Source of the DNA: Abditibacteriaceae bacterium
GTDB taxonomy: Bacteria; Armatimonadota; Abditibacteriia; Abditibacteriales; Abditibacteriaceae
Assembly: GCA_019239895.1 (NCBI GenBank)
Contig: JAFAZH010000022.1
Coordinates: 1 to 64,000, forward strand
DNA length: 64,000 nt
Direction: 5' to 3'
This document shows, piece after piece, positions 52,226 to 61,555 of this stretch. How positions within the stretch are numbered: the first letter of the stretch is position 1; each line of letters begins with the position of its first letter. The notes beneath the pieces are model-generated. The model had not been told where the DNA came from. It searched no databases and saw nothing but the letters and a program-made list of their open reading frames with translations. The translations under genes were made by a program, and so were the position numbers.

Positions 52226-52248
52226 CCCCTTCCCGTGCCGGGAAGGGG
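52226..52248. repeat. Perfect 10-bp hairpin before the isomerase gene
   Basis: Arms CCCCTTCCCG and complement around a TGC loop, 24 bp before ATG 52273. It is part of a C/G-rich REP-like stretch that fills most of 52124-52272. It could attenuate transcription into the next gene. Confidence 0.65.
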
Positions 52249-52272
52249 GACGGGGGGTTAGGTCAAACCATC

Positions 52273-53172
52273 ATGAACACTCCACTCAATCGCCGTGATT
52301 TCCTCAAACTCACTACAGCCGGTGCAGCCGCCACCTTATTATCCGATAAAGTCCTGCGGGCAGATTCTCCTGCACCAGTGGCTACTACAGGGCCACTAAA
52401 AAAAGCTGTGCTCATCAGCATGTTGCCGCATCAGATGAGCTATGAAGATCGCTTTAAGCTGGCCGTAGATGTTGGCTTTCAAGGTGTGGAAGCGCAAACC
52501 ACTGCTGACCCGAAAGAGGCCGATGAAATCAAAGCGGCGGCAGATAAAGCGGGGCTGCGGATTCATTCCGTCATGAACATGGATCATTGGGCCTATCCGC
52601 TTTCCAGTGCCGACCCTACCGTGGTGGAGCACAGCTTGAAAGGTATGGGAACCTCGTTGCGCAACGCCAAGTTATGGGGTGCCTCCACCGTGCTTTTAGT
52701 GCCCGCTGTGGTAGATAGCAAGACCAGCTACCGCGATGCTTACACGCGCTCGCAAACGCAGATTAGAAAGCTGATTCCCCTCGCCCAAGAGTTGGGCGTT
52801 ATCATCGCCCTGGAAGAAGTCTGGAATAAGTTTCTGCTCAGCCCATTGGAGTTCGCACGTTATGTTGACGAATTTAATAGCCCGTGGATACGCTCTTATT
52901 TCGATGTCGGAAATGTCGTGCAGTATGGCTATCCCCAGGACTGGATTCGCACCCTGGGCAAGCGCATTGCAAAGTTTCATCTCAAAGATTTCAAGCGTGA
53001 GAATAACCAGTTTGTCGCCCTACGTGAAGGCAGCATTGACTGGCCCGAAGTGCGTAAAGCCATAGGCGAGATTGGTTATAGCGGCTTCTTAACTACAGAA
53101 TTAAACGGAGGCGATGAAGCTTACCTGCGTGATGTGGTGGCTCGCGTGGACAAAATTTTCGCGGGCATATAA
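52273..53172 (+). CDS. TIM-barrel sugar phosphate isomerase/epimerase with Tat signal
   Basis: A 299-residue protein with the Tat leader NRRDFLKLTTAGAAATLL. The xylose isomerase-like TIM barrel follows: VDVGFQGVEAQTT, GLRIHSVMNMDHWAYPL, VIIALEEVWNKFLLSP (metal-ligand Glu), RSYFDVGNVVQYGYP (Asp), KFHLKDFKRE (His) and FLTTELNGGDEAYL (Glu). These are the four expected metal-binding residues. Such proteins isomerise or epimerise hexoses, hydroxypyruvate or inosose. It follows the Gfo/Idh/MocA gene by 149 bp on the same strand; that pairing is usual in Armatimonadota and Planctomycetes-type sugar clusters. Confidence 0.92.
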   Translation: MNTPLNRRDFLKLTTAGAAATLLSDKVLRADSPAPVATTGPLKKAVLISMLPHQMSYEDRFKLAVDVGFQGVEAQTTADPKEADEIKAAADKAGLRIHSVMNMDHWAYPLSSADPTVVEHSLKGMGTSLRNAKLWGASTVLLVPAVVDSKTSYRDAYTRSQTQIRKLIPLAQELGVIIALEEVWNKFLLSPLEFARYVDEFNSPWIRSYFDVGNVVQYGYPQDWIRTLGKRIAKFHLKDFKRENNQFVALREGSIDWPEVRKAIGEIGYSGFLTTELNGGDEAYLRDVVARVDKIFAGI

Positions 53173-53202
53173 ATTTCATTGATCTCCGATTAAAATCAGG
53201 GG

Positions 53203-55368
53203 CTATTTTATGGGCACTCCCATACCCAGATTCTGCATCACAAACGCCCAGCGGTCGGCTTCTTCTTCGATAATCTTAGCGGTTGGCTTACCTGCGCCAT
53301 GTCCCGCTTTGGTTTCAATCCGAATCAGCACCGGGGCATCGCCAGCCTGCGCCGCCTGAAGCGTAGCAGCGTATTTGAAGGAGTGGCCTGGCACTACCCG
53401 GTCATCGTGATCGGCAGTGGTCACTAATGTTGCCGGGTAATGCGTGCCCGGTTTAATATTGTGCAGGGGCGAATAGGCATACAGACTTTTGAATTGAGTT
53501 GGGTCATCGCTGGAGCCATAATCGTAAACCCAGGCTGAGCCAATGGTGAACTTATGGAAGCGTAGCATATCCATCACGCCCACAGCAGGCAAAGCAACAC
53601 CGAATAAATCGGGCCGCTGATTGATAACCGCCCCAATAAGTAAGCCGCCGTTGGAACCACCCGCAATCGCTAATTTGCTGGGTTTGGTGTAGCCTGCTTG
53701 TATCAGGTATTCCGCTGCGGCAACAAAATCGTCAAAGACATTCTGCTTGTGTTCCTGCGTCCCCGCTTTGTGCCAGGCTTCGCCAAACTCACCGCCGCCG
53801 CGTAAATTAGGAATCGCCAGAATCCCACCATTCTCTAACCACACTGATTGCGAAATCGAGAAATAGGGGGTAAGGGAGATATTGAAACCACCGTAGCCTG
53901 TGAGATAAGTCGGGTTGGAACCATCACGCTTGAGTCCCTTGCGATGGGTGATGAACATCGGCACGCACGTGCCATCTTTGCTGGTGAAGAAGACCTGGTA
54001 AGTCTCATATGGCGAAGGATCGAACTTCGCTTCTGATTTGCGGAAGACGGCACTTTGCCCGGTGGTGACATCATAACGATAAATCGTAGGCGGATACAGA
54101 AACGAAGTGAAGGTATAAAACAGTTCATGCTCGGTGCGCTTACCCGACAAGCTGCCAACCGTGCCCAGCCCTGGCAGTTCGAGTTCCTTTTGCAATTTGC
54201 CCTCTAGATTGTAGAAACGTACGGTGCTGTAGGCGTTATGCAGGTAGTTCACAATCAACTGATTGCCAATCAGTGACACACTTTGTATCGTATCCGGCCC
54301 TTCGGGAATAATCGTGCGCCAGTTGGCTCGGTCGGGGTGCTTAATATCAATAGCGATGACACGCCCACGCGATGCATCTGAATCCGTCTCGAAATAGAAT
54401 GTCGTTCCATCATGACCGATAAAGCTATAGGAGGCTTCAAAGACATCTATGAGTTTGACGACTTCGCCTGTGACAGTAGGCTGTTGAGGGTCTTTCAGGT
54501 CTATGTAATAGACGCGGTTTTTCGGCCCGGTCTTGCTCAGTGAAATAATGGCATAGTCGCCTTCTTCGGTCACTCCGGCGTTCATCAGCCACTCTGGTTC
54601 GTCTGGGCGTTCGTAAATTAGTTTGTCCTGCGCCTGTGCTGTGCCAAGAGCGTGATAATAAATCTTGTGCAGGCGGTTAGCACCTTGCAACACACTTTTC
54701 TCATCCGGCTGAGGATAGCGCGAGTAAAAGAAACCGCGATTGTCTTTTGTCCAGGAGGGGCCAGTAAATTTGGCCCATTGAATATCATCTTCGAGGTCTT
54801 TATCGTCGGCCACATCACGCACATGAAACTCCTGCCAGTCGGAGCCAGCCTTGGCTAAACCATAGGCAAGGCGTTTGCCATCATCAGAAACGGCTAACCC
54901 CGAAAGCGCGACAGTGCCATCCGGCGAGAGGGTATTGGGGTCAAGCAAAACACGCGGCGGCGCATCGAGGGACGATTGCACATAAAGCACCGCTTGGTTT
55001 TGTAGCCCTTCGTTCTTAAAGTAAAAATACTGCCCTCCTTCTTTGAAAGGCGCACCGTATTTCGGGTAATTCCAGAGTGCAGTAAGCCGCTGGCGCAATG
55101 GCTCACGCTGCGGCAAATTCTTAAGATAGCCGAAGGTGACGGCATTTTCGGCTTCCACCCACTGCGCTGTTTCCGCTGAGTTGGCATCTTCCAGCCAGCG
55201 ATAAGGGTCGGCCACTTTGACGCCGTGATAATCATCCACCTGATTCACTTTGTGAGCTTGGGGATAATGAAGCTTTTGTTCTACTTTGGCCGTGGTGTCT
55301 GCGGCGTTAGATAGGTGAGACATCAACACTCCTAAAAACAACGTTAAAGATAATACGTAGCGATTCAT
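53203..55368 (-). CDS. Prolyl oligopeptidase (S9A family), exported
   Basis: A 721-residue serine peptidase. The signal peptide (LSLTLFLGVLMSHLSNA) is followed by a seven-bladed propeller (about 75-430) and the alpha/beta hydrolase domain. The catalytic triad is Ser572 in GGSNGG, Asp656 in DHDDRVVPG and His690 in KAGHGAGKP, all intact. GYGGFNISLTPYFS and NLRGGGEFGEAWHKAG are typical of this family. It cuts short peptides after proline in the periplasm. It is convergent with the isomerase gene (30 bp apart) and unrelated in function to the sugar genes on either side. Confidence 0.95.
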   Translation of the reverse strand: MNRYVLSLTLFLGVLMSHLSNAADTTAKVEQKLHYPQAHKVNQVDDYHGVKVADPYRWLEDANSAETAQWVEAENAVTFGYLKNLPQREPLRQRLTALWNYPKYGAPFKEGGQYFYFKNEGLQNQAVLYVQSSLDAPPRVLLDPNTLSPDGTVALSGLAVSDDGKRLAYGLAKAGSDWQEFHVRDVADDKDLEDDIQWAKFTGPSWTKDNRGFFYSRYPQPDEKSVLQGANRLHKIYYHALGTAQAQDKLIYERPDEPEWLMNAGVTEEGDYAIISLSKTGPKNRVYYIDLKDPQQPTVTGEVVKLIDVFEASYSFIGHDGTTFYFETDSDASRGRVIAIDIKHPDRANWRTIIPEGPDTIQSVSLIGNQLIVNYLHNAYSTVRFYNLEGKLQKELELPGLGTVGSLSGKRTEHELFYTFTSFLYPPTIYRYDVTTGQSAVFRKSEAKFDPSPYETYQVFFTSKDGTCVPMFITHRKGLKRDGSNPTYLTGYGGFNISLTPYFSISQSVWLENGGILAIPNLRGGGEFGEAWHKAGTQEHKQNVFDDFVAAAEYLIQAGYTKPSKLAIAGGSNGGLLIGAVINQRPDLFGVALPAVGVMDMLRFHKFTIGSAWVYDYGSSDDPTQFKSLYAYSPLHNIKPGTHYPATLVTTADHDDRVVPGHSFKYAATLQAAQAGDAPVLIRIETKAGHGAGKPTAKIIEEEADRWAFVMQNLGMGVPIK

Positions 55369-55407
55369 GTATGTTTTGCAGAAGCAACTACTGTAGTATG
55401 AGGGTTC

Positions 55408-56787
55408 TTACCGCGTTGTCACCGCTGGTTTAACCGTCCATGCTTGGAGACGAATCATTTCTAAGACATTCAGCCCTTCAAAATCGGGCGAGAGTTCCGA
55501 CCAGCTATTTTTGAAGCGTTGACGCACAAAGTCGTGGCGCTGGGTGATGGCGGGATATTCACTGACTGGCTCAACGTCTACCGTGGACGGAATTTCTTGC
55601 TGGTTTAAGACACGCGCGGCGGCTTGCATGAAAGCGTTAGGACCAACAGCAGTGTCCCCAAGCGGAATAACAGCAGGCACGCTACGGGTGCGTAGACAGA
55701 AATCATCGGCCCACCGTGCTGCATTTATAAACTCGCGCCACGACACTTTACCAGTAGCAACCTGTTGGGATGGGGACACTGTGGGGCCAAGTAAGCGACG
55801 CGCTGAAAGAGGAGCTTGCTGACCTTCCTTCCCATTAGCAATAGCCTGAACGATAACACTGAATTGTTCAGCAGGCGAAAGGTAATTGCTCTTATAGGAT
55901 TGATAATTGAACTCCACTGCGCGGGCGCACACCTGCCGCACTTCATCTTGGTTGAGCCACGGCACCGCAGGCTGTTGCCATTCCTTTAACAAGGCGCGGT
56001 GCGTGGTCAGTTCCACCTGGGGCTGCTGCACGACCCAGCCCAAAAATTGATCAAAGTCTTTCTGCAACTCGTGAATCTCTTGTTCAGGGCGCAGCGGGCA
56101 TGGCTTCCACTGCTCGCGGGGTGGATTCTTACCGCCGCTGAATGTATCACTCCATTGCGCCGTAAACAGGCGACAGGGATGAGTGAACATGGCTAAATAG
56201 CGGCCATCATGTTTGTCGCACAGTGCTAAGAAGTCTTGCTTCATCTTCTCCAAACGCCCGCTATGCGGCACCTCAAAGTAGCCGTCGAAGTGATGATGGT
56301 AGGTCAGAAAGAGACAGTTGTCATACCAGAGTGGATGCCCTGGTGAAATCTCGAAAGGCGCGTCACAGAAAACGGGCACATCCATCTGCACCATTGCGTG
56401 GGCGACTTGCGGCCCCCAGCTTGAGCCAGGCTTGCACCACACGCGGGGACGCTGGCCAAAAGTCTCCTGCACATCAGCGATGCCTTTGCCTTCATCGTGC
56501 AGCACACGCGCCACACCCTCGTCCCAACTTAGGGTGTCCAGATATTCCGCCCAGGTAGGATAAGCCGAGTGCATATCCGAATGGTAGGCAATGTCATGAC
56601 GTGCCATCGCCGCAATGACATCTTGCCGCCCCCGTTGGCACAAGGCACGCGCCAGTTCGCCCACCACATTAATGCAGACGGTGATGCCATGCTTGGTCAT
56701 GGTCTGTGCCCACCATTTTTCAGCGTCATCCGCTGCCGGGGTTTCGTAGTCCTCACTATCAAAGAAGAAGATCAGTTTTACTGCCAT
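55408..56787 (-). CDS. Polysaccharide deacetylase-like protein
   Basis: A 459-residue protein whose first ~250 residues fit a NodB-like barrel. LIFFFDSEDYETP stands where the first metal-binding Asp motif is expected, and HDIAYHSDMHSAYPTWAEYL has the H-S-x-x-H-S motif of polysaccharide deacetylases. RPRVWCKPGSSWGPQVAHAM corresponds to motif 3 (RxPxG is altered). The C-terminal part shows no recognised domain. There is no signal peptide, unlike most secreted deacetylases. The start is ATG 56787, with GGGAG 8 bases upstream; the frame is open to 56907 across the inverted repeat 56845-56979. Enzymatic activity is inference, since several motifs are divergent. Confidence 0.6.
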   Translation of the reverse strand: MAVKLIFFFDSEDYETPAADDAEKWWAQTMTKHGITVCINVVGELARALCQRGRQDVIAAMARHDIAYHSDMHSAYPTWAEYLDTLSWDEGVARVLHDEGKGIADVQETFGQRPRVWCKPGSSWGPQVAHAMVQMDVPVFCDAPFEISPGHPLWYDNCLFLTYHHHFDGYFEVPHSGRLEKMKQDFLALCDKHDGRYLAMFTHPCRLFTAQWSDTFSGGKNPPREQWKPCPLRPEQEIHELQKDFDQFLGWVVQQPQVELTTHRALLKEWQQPAVPWLNQDEVRQVCARAVEFNYQSYKSNYLSPAEQFSVIVQAIANGKEGQQAPLSARRLLGPTVSPSQQVATGKVSWREFINAARWADDFCLRTRSVPAVIPLGDTAVGPNAFMQAAARVLNQQEIPSTVDVEPVSEYPAITQRHDFVRQRFKNSWSELSPDFEGLNVLEMIRLQAWTVKPAVTTR

Positions 56788-56844
56788 GATGGATGCTCCC
56801 AATAAGTTGCCTTGACCTTTAAACCAGGCGATTATCCTCTGAAC

Positions 56845-56979
56845 CGGGGCTATAAAAGCCCCGGCAGGAAGGCTAAAGCCAACCGTCCTCACGGACGGTA
56901 CACCCATTAAACTTCATCCTCGTGGCGTCCAACGGACGCTTGGCCGCATGGCCTTCCTGCCGGGGCTTTTATAGCCCCG
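56845..56979. repeat. Perfect 29-bp inverted repeat in a divergent promoter region
   Basis: Arms 56845-56873 and 56951-56979 (GGGGCTATAAAAGCCCCGGC and continuation) are exact complements. The outer half of each arm, GGGGCTATAAAAGCCCC, is itself nearly palindromic. It occupies the gap between the deacetylase-like gene (minus) and the lipoprotein gene (plus), a total of about 366 bp in which I see no other structure. It is probably a mobile REP-type element inserted between promoters. Confidence 0.85.
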
Positions 56980-57153
56980 ACTCCTTAGTCAAAGTTAAGG
57001 AACCCGGCCTTCTTTTTTAATGTCGAAGATGTGGAAGATTTTATCACGCCGCAAGCGTCAGTCCGCAGCTATCATGCCCAACCCAAGCTACTGCTAATGG
57101 CGAAAGGGTTGCGTTCACCAATAAGGTTAAGACTGACTCGTTGGGAAGTAATC

Positions 57154-59082
57154 GTGAAAATTATCAAGCCAAGTGTCCTAATTGCCCTGTGCATTTTATC
57201 AACCAGTTTACTATCTGGTTGTCGTAACAACCCCGCCGGGGCGCAGCAGCCCGTCGCGGAATATCATGATGTTGGCACCGCCGCCGACTTTGACAAGAAC
57301 CAGAACATCTACTTCGATAAGGATAGTTCTTTCGGTGGCAGTGGTTGGCCGCTCTACTGGAACCTCACCTCGCCGCAGAATCCTGGCGTCTTTTATGAAG
57401 ACGCGCCAAGTTTCTGGTGGGTCACCGCCCCTCCTGCCGGGGCCAGTAGCGTCATTGGCGCACGAGCCGTTAAGTTGCATCACTACGCCCGATTTCGGGT
57501 GCGCGCCACAAAGTTTTCAGCTTCCGGCAATCTCTATTTGACGCTGCGCTTTAAGGATGACCTGCTGGCTCCGGTGCCGGTTTTCAGTTGGAATGGGAAT
57601 GACTGGACACAACTTGGCACGATTGGCGGTCTGCGCGATCATCGCTGGAAAACCCAGCAGTTAGCTGTCGCTGAGGCTGCTCGCCAGCGCGATGGCAGCA
57701 CCTATGTTTTCAAAATCGGGGTAGACCAATATAATGCGGCGATGAAAGGCGAGTTGCTCATAGATCAGATTAAGCTCGCTAATAATGTCGGCCATAGCGA
57801 GTTTCCACCCGATATACCCGGCTTGTGGCCGACTCTGCCCAAGAGCAATTTCAGTAATATCGGGCAAACGATGGAGTTCGTCCCTGGCGAGGGGCCATTC
57901 TTTCCCTTTGGCGTTTATGACGACACTTGGTTCACCGATGGCGGCTCACCTGCTAAGGCCGGGCAAGGCAAGAAAGATAGCTGGCGCATCCTCGAAGAAG
58001 CGGGCATGAACTGTTATGTGATTCACGGCTGGGAGCAGAACTGGGGGAGCCGTTGGGACACCTTCCCCGATGAACCAAGCACCCAGTGGAGCAAACCTGC
58101 CTTATTCGTGCGGCCCGGCTTAAAAGAGCATCTGGCGCAGGCCGCGGCGCATCACCTGAAAGTGATTCCCAACTTTCTCACCGATACCAGAGCCGCCTGG
58201 ATTAAAGGCACTTATCAAAACGAAGCCAAGGCATTGACCGTATTGGGCGATGTCATGGCGAAATATGATAACGACCCCAACCTGCTGATGTGGTATCCAG
58301 TGGACGAATGGGATCACGAAGATGACAGCTACGGCAAACCGCACCTCTATAGCCACCTGCTATACAACACGCTCCATAAACGGTCGCCACACCGTCCTGG
58401 CTTCTTGCTGTGCATGGGCTTCCTGGGAACCGACACCTGGAAACTGGCGGCTGAAGATGGTGATGTTTTAGGCGTGGATGTTTATCCGGCGGATAACGAA
58501 CCCTTTGATAAAGGCTTAAGTAACCAGGCGCAGCGACTTAATGAGATTCGCTCGGTGGTGGGCCGCACCAAGCCTTATATTTTAGTGCCAGAGCTATGGC
58601 AAGCTGATACCAAACCATTGACTCCCGCTCAGGTAGTGGCGCAAGCTTATGTCGGTATTGTGCATGGCGCACGCGGCATCCTTTATTTTCGCTACGGTCA
58701 TCCCGCCGACCCCAAAGTTTCGCCGCGTTTGTGGGATGGCGTGAAGCAGATGGGGCAAGAGCTATTTGGCCCCACGGGGATTGCCAAGCTCTTGTTGCCG
58801 CCTTCCAAACCCATAGATTTTTTAGGCGAGAGCAAAGTGGTGGCGTGTTCTAACCCGGCTATCCATGCCTCGCTCTTTCAAGACGCGCAAGGTCATCGCA
58901 CATTGATCGCTCTCAACATGAAAAACAGCCCGATCAAAGGCGTTAATTTCACCATTGCGGGATTAGCTTCGAGCACGGTCAAAGTCCGCTTCGAGCCTAA
59001 CCGAGTGTTATCTGCCAGAAACGGGTCTTTTACGGATGACTTCGACCAAATTCAGCGACACGTTTATGACCTGGGCAGCTAA
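57154..59082 (+). CDS. Lipoprotein, glycoside hydrolase-like TIM barrel
   Basis: A 642-residue lipoprotein from GTG 57154, with n-region KIIKPS, hydrophobic core VLIALCILSTSLL and lipobox LLSGC. A beta-sandwich, CBM-like part (about 50-200) precedes a (beta/alpha)8-like domain that contains MWYPVDEWDHEDDS and PYILVPELWQAD; the Glu residues stand where acid/base and nucleophile would be. It lacks a recognisable GH family signature. The ORF is open to 57031, but the signal peptide and GGAAG near 57145 favour 57154. It is probably anchored in the outer membrane and acts on a carbohydrate. It overlaps the 3' end of the next, convergent gene by 4 bases. Confidence 0.7.
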   Translation: MKIIKPSVLIALCILSTSLLSGCRNNPAGAQQPVAEYHDVGTAADFDKNQNIYFDKDSSFGGSGWPLYWNLTSPQNPGVFYEDAPSFWWVTAPPAGASSVIGARAVKLHHYARFRVRATKFSASGNLYLTLRFKDDLLAPVPVFSWNGNDWTQLGTIGGLRDHRWKTQQLAVAEAARQRDGSTYVFKIGVDQYNAAMKGELLIDQIKLANNVGHSEFPPDIPGLWPTLPKSNFSNIGQTMEFVPGEGPFFPFGVYDDTWFTDGGSPAKAGQGKKDSWRILEEAGMNCYVIHGWEQNWGSRWDTFPDEPSTQWSKPALFVRPGLKEHLAQAAAHHLKVIPNFLTDTRAAWIKGTYQNEAKALTVLGDVMAKYDNDPNLLMWYPVDEWDHEDDSYGKPHLYSHLLYNTLHKRSPHRPGFLLCMGFLGTDTWKLAAEDGDVLGVDVYPADNEPFDKGLSNQAQRLNEIRSVVGRTKPYILVPELWQADTKPLTPAQVVAQAYVGIVHGARGILYFRYGHPADPKVSPRLWDGVKQMGQELFGPTGIAKLLLPPSKPIDFLGESKVVACSNPAIHASLFQDAQGHRTLIALNMKNSPIKGVNFTIAGLASSTVKVRFEPNRVLSARNGSFTDDFDQIQRHVYDLGS

Positions 59083-59378
59083 CTCTCCATCTGGGCCTGG
59101 AGATGCGTCTCGGCATCGCTATCAAAGAAACTGGCCGTCATGCTCATGCGGTTGCGGAATTCTTGGGCGATAGCAGGCCAATCGGCCTGCGCCAGTTGCG
59201 AGCGTATTTTTTCACTCTCCCCTTCGGCTAAAGAGCTGGAAGGTTCCTCTAACAAATCTGCCACCCGTTGGTGTAACAGCTCAGGGGCATCGAGCAGTTC
59301 AAGATCGGTGGTCTCTTTGCCAAAGGAAAGATCAGGGTGGTTGAGAAATTCAATGACATCCTGCGTCGCCTGGTTCAT
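59079..59378 (-). CDS. Small acidic hypothetical protein
   Basis: A 99-residue protein rich in Glu, Asp, Leu and Gln, mostly helical in look (NQATQDVIEFLNHPDLSF, LLHQRVADLLEEPSSSLAEG). A GGAG box 5 bases before ATG 59378 argues that it is a real gene. It is convergent with the lipoprotein gene and overlaps its stop codon by 4 bases. The region on its 5' side carries the dispersed repeat at 59446-59556. I see no known domain. Confidence 0.6.
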   Translation of the reverse strand: MNQATQDVIEFLNHPDLSFGKETTDLELLDAPELLHQRVADLLEEPSSSLAEGESEKIRSQLAQADWPAIAQEFRNRMSMTASFFDSDAETHLQAQMES

Positions 59379-59445
59379 CGTCGCTCCATAGATAAGTGCT
59401 TATAGGTTTAGGAGCATTTGCAAAATGCACGTCGTGTACGTGCAA

Positions 59446-59556
59446 ATGGGACGCAATGCGAGGGCGACGCTAATTTCATGCGCTATTTAATCGCTATTTT
59501 ATATGGCGTAAGTTTGCGCTGCGCAGCATAGCGTAACGCAGTTTTGCGTCCCATTT
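59446..59556. repeat. Inverted pair of the dispersed GGGACGC element
   Basis: GGGACGCAATGCG followed by GCTAATTTCATGCG (from about 59448 to 59482) faces an inverted copy AGCGTAACGCAGTTTTGCGT ending CCCATTT at 59529-59556. The same sequences occur at 18017-18040 and 25447-25480. The pair fills most of the gap 59379-59554 between two minus-strand genes; the last bases touch the stop codon of the esterase gene. Confidence 0.65.
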
Positions 59557-61549
59557 AAGCAGGCGGCCACTGACTGAGATCAGCAACGTTCTGAAACTTA
59601 TCCGCAGCACCTAACTTGGAATAGAGATTCTTCGCCCATTCATAGGTTGAGGGATAATCACCAACGAAGACCAATGTGGTCGGATAAAGCAGTCCAGTGA
59701 CATAAGGCAAATCGGTAATGCGTAAGCAGTTGAGCATTTCGATTGCCGGGCCATTGCCATCGGGTTGGCTATGGGCATTCTGCGTGGCAGGTGGGTTTTC
59801 TAAAATGAGGGTGCTCACCTGACCATCCAGTAAAGCCGCATACAGGGCAATAGCTGCCATTTCACCTCGCGCCGCTAATATTAGTCGGTCACTATCAATT
59901 TGAGGCAAAGTGCGAATAGCTTCTATCGCACGCAGGGTATCATAGACGCGCATACTGGCTGAGGTGCGGCCTGTCCAAGCGGCAGCGCGGCGCAGGTGCC
60001 ATTGCAGTTTGTCTGCTTGAGCATCTTTGGCACTAACGGCTTTCCACAACCCGCGCCGTGCTGATTTCTCTGACTCTGCCTCCCGGATACTGCGCGTTTC
60101 AATGATGATCTTTGTCCCCGCATCCAGAGGAGCAATCCAGGCTGCGGCAGCATCTAATGCTTCGTCGGGTTGGCATAGAGCCACAACGCACTGGCCCGCA
60201 CCTGCCACACAGCATTGACCCCGCAAGCGCACGCCCTCTTCAGCAGAGAAAGCAAACTGCCATTGCTGAGCGTTTTGCACATTAGTTGCAGGCTGAACTT
60301 TTACATCTAATGGCACAGGAGATGCGGGGAAAGCGGCAAAGGTTTTTTGTCGTAGGGCTGACACGACTTCCTCGCGTGTTTTTGCTAATGCAGCCTCATC
60401 AGCAATTTGTGGCGCGGGAGACGGAAGGCAGATTTCGTCTTGAATGGTGAGAGCACGGTTGGATTGAGGGGAGCCATTTACGAAAGCACGCAGGGTTTCT
60501 TCTGATTCCTGTTTGCTCTTGGATTCGTCAATATCTCCCACTTTTTCAGGGGGCACTTCTTTGCCCTGTAAGTGCTTGAGGAACCAGGAGAAGATCGCGG
60601 TGCGGGAACGTTTATGATAGGAATGGGGGCCGGGCGTTTCAATGAGCTGCAAGTTCTCTGGCACCTCCAGAGTTTCATACAGCCGTTGCAGTTGGCTATG
60701 GACTTCACGAATAGATTCAATGGTATAGAGAGCATCCCGGTTGGCGGAAGCGATCATCAAAGGGCGAGGTGCAATGATTCCGCCGACATCGGCTAAATCC
60801 CAGCCATAGCTATTAATCCACCACATGCAGTCACAGTGCGTGTCTATGGTGCCATCGGCTAAGTGCGAGGCCAGTGTTCCAGTGCTGCACACGGGCACGG
60901 CCACCCGCACTCGCTCATCAACGGCGGCTACCCACCAAGTCGTGGCTCCGCCACCAGAGATGCCCGTCACTCCTAACCGTGAGGCATCTACTTCCGAGCG
61001 TTGGGACAGCAAGTCCAGTCCACGAATACCGCTCAGCATTTCAATTGCAGCAGGTGTATAGCCTCGACTATACCAATCGAACCAACCTTCTAAGTAACAA
61101 CCATGATGATGGCCCTTCACTTCACCTAATTGTATCGTTTCAACGATAAGGCAGACAAAGCCTAATTCTGCAAAGCGGCGCGGATGCGCTTGATAATGCA
61201 CCTTCTGAGCGGCTGAATGCCCACAACAATAAAGCACGCCAGAAACCGGGCCAGTTAGGTCGTTAGGTATATAAAGATTCGCCGTGACGTAAAGCTGGGG
61301 CAGGCTTTCATAGTAGAGTTTCTCAATACGATAGGCGGGTCGCTGCACCACTCCTGTCACCTGCACATTAAGCGGGGTGCGCTGCTCTGGGGGCAGCAAT
61401 TCCTCCAAACCCATCATTTCCCAGAACTGCCTGCGGCGTTGGGGCGCAAGAGTTTGCCAGGCGGTCTTATCTTTGTAATCTATGAGGGCACGGTCTGTTA
61501 TGCGCCGTGCTTCACGCGCCAGGTAATCAGGGATCTTTATTGAATCCAT
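59555..61549 (-). CDS. Alpha/beta hydrolase of the acetyl xylan esterase type
   Basis: A 664-residue protein. The N-terminal ~330 residues are an alpha/beta hydrolase resembling acetyl xylan esterase/Abhydrolase_7 proteins: VSGVLYCCGHSAAQ, VTGISGGGATTWWVAA with the nucleophile Ser198, APRPLMIASANRD with the acid and TPGPHSYHKRSRTAIFSWFL with His. A second, hydrolase-like half (about 375-640) lacks a clear nucleophile motif and may be a degenerate repeat. There is no signal peptide. Its start is 6 bp behind the stop of the lyase-like gene, so the three genes from 64000 down to 59555 form one operon. It should remove acyl groups from a polysaccharide or oligosaccharide. Confidence 0.82.
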   Translation of the reverse strand: MDSIKIPDYLAREARRITDRALIDYKDKTAWQTLAPQRRRQFWEMMGLEELLPPEQRTPLNVQVTGVVQRPAYRIEKLYYESLPQLYVTANLYIPNDLTGPVSGVLYCCGHSAAQKVHYQAHPRRFAELGFVCLIVETIQLGEVKGHHHGCYLEGWFDWYSRGYTPAAIEMLSGIRGLDLLSQRSEVDASRLGVTGISGGGATTWWVAAVDERVRVAVPVCSTGTLASHLADGTIDTHCDCMWWINSYGWDLADVGGIIAPRPLMIASANRDALYTIESIREVHSQLQRLYETLEVPENLQLIETPGPHSYHKRSRTAIFSWFLKHLQGKEVPPEKVGDIDESKSKQESEETLRAFVNGSPQSNRALTIQDEICLPSPAPQIADEAALAKTREEVVSALRQKTFAAFPASPVPLDVKVQPATNVQNAQQWQFAFSAEEGVRLRGQCCVAGAGQCVVALCQPDEALDAAAAWIAPLDAGTKIIIETRSIREAESEKSARRGLWKAVSAKDAQADKLQWHLRRAAAWTGRTSASMRVYDTLRAIEAIRTLPQIDSDRLILAARGEMAAIALYAALLDGQVSTLILENPPATQNAHSQPDGNGPAIEMLNCLRITDLPYVTGLLYPTTLVFVGDYPSTYEWAKNLYSKLGAADKFQNVADLSQWPPA

Positions 61550-61555
61550 TGAGGT

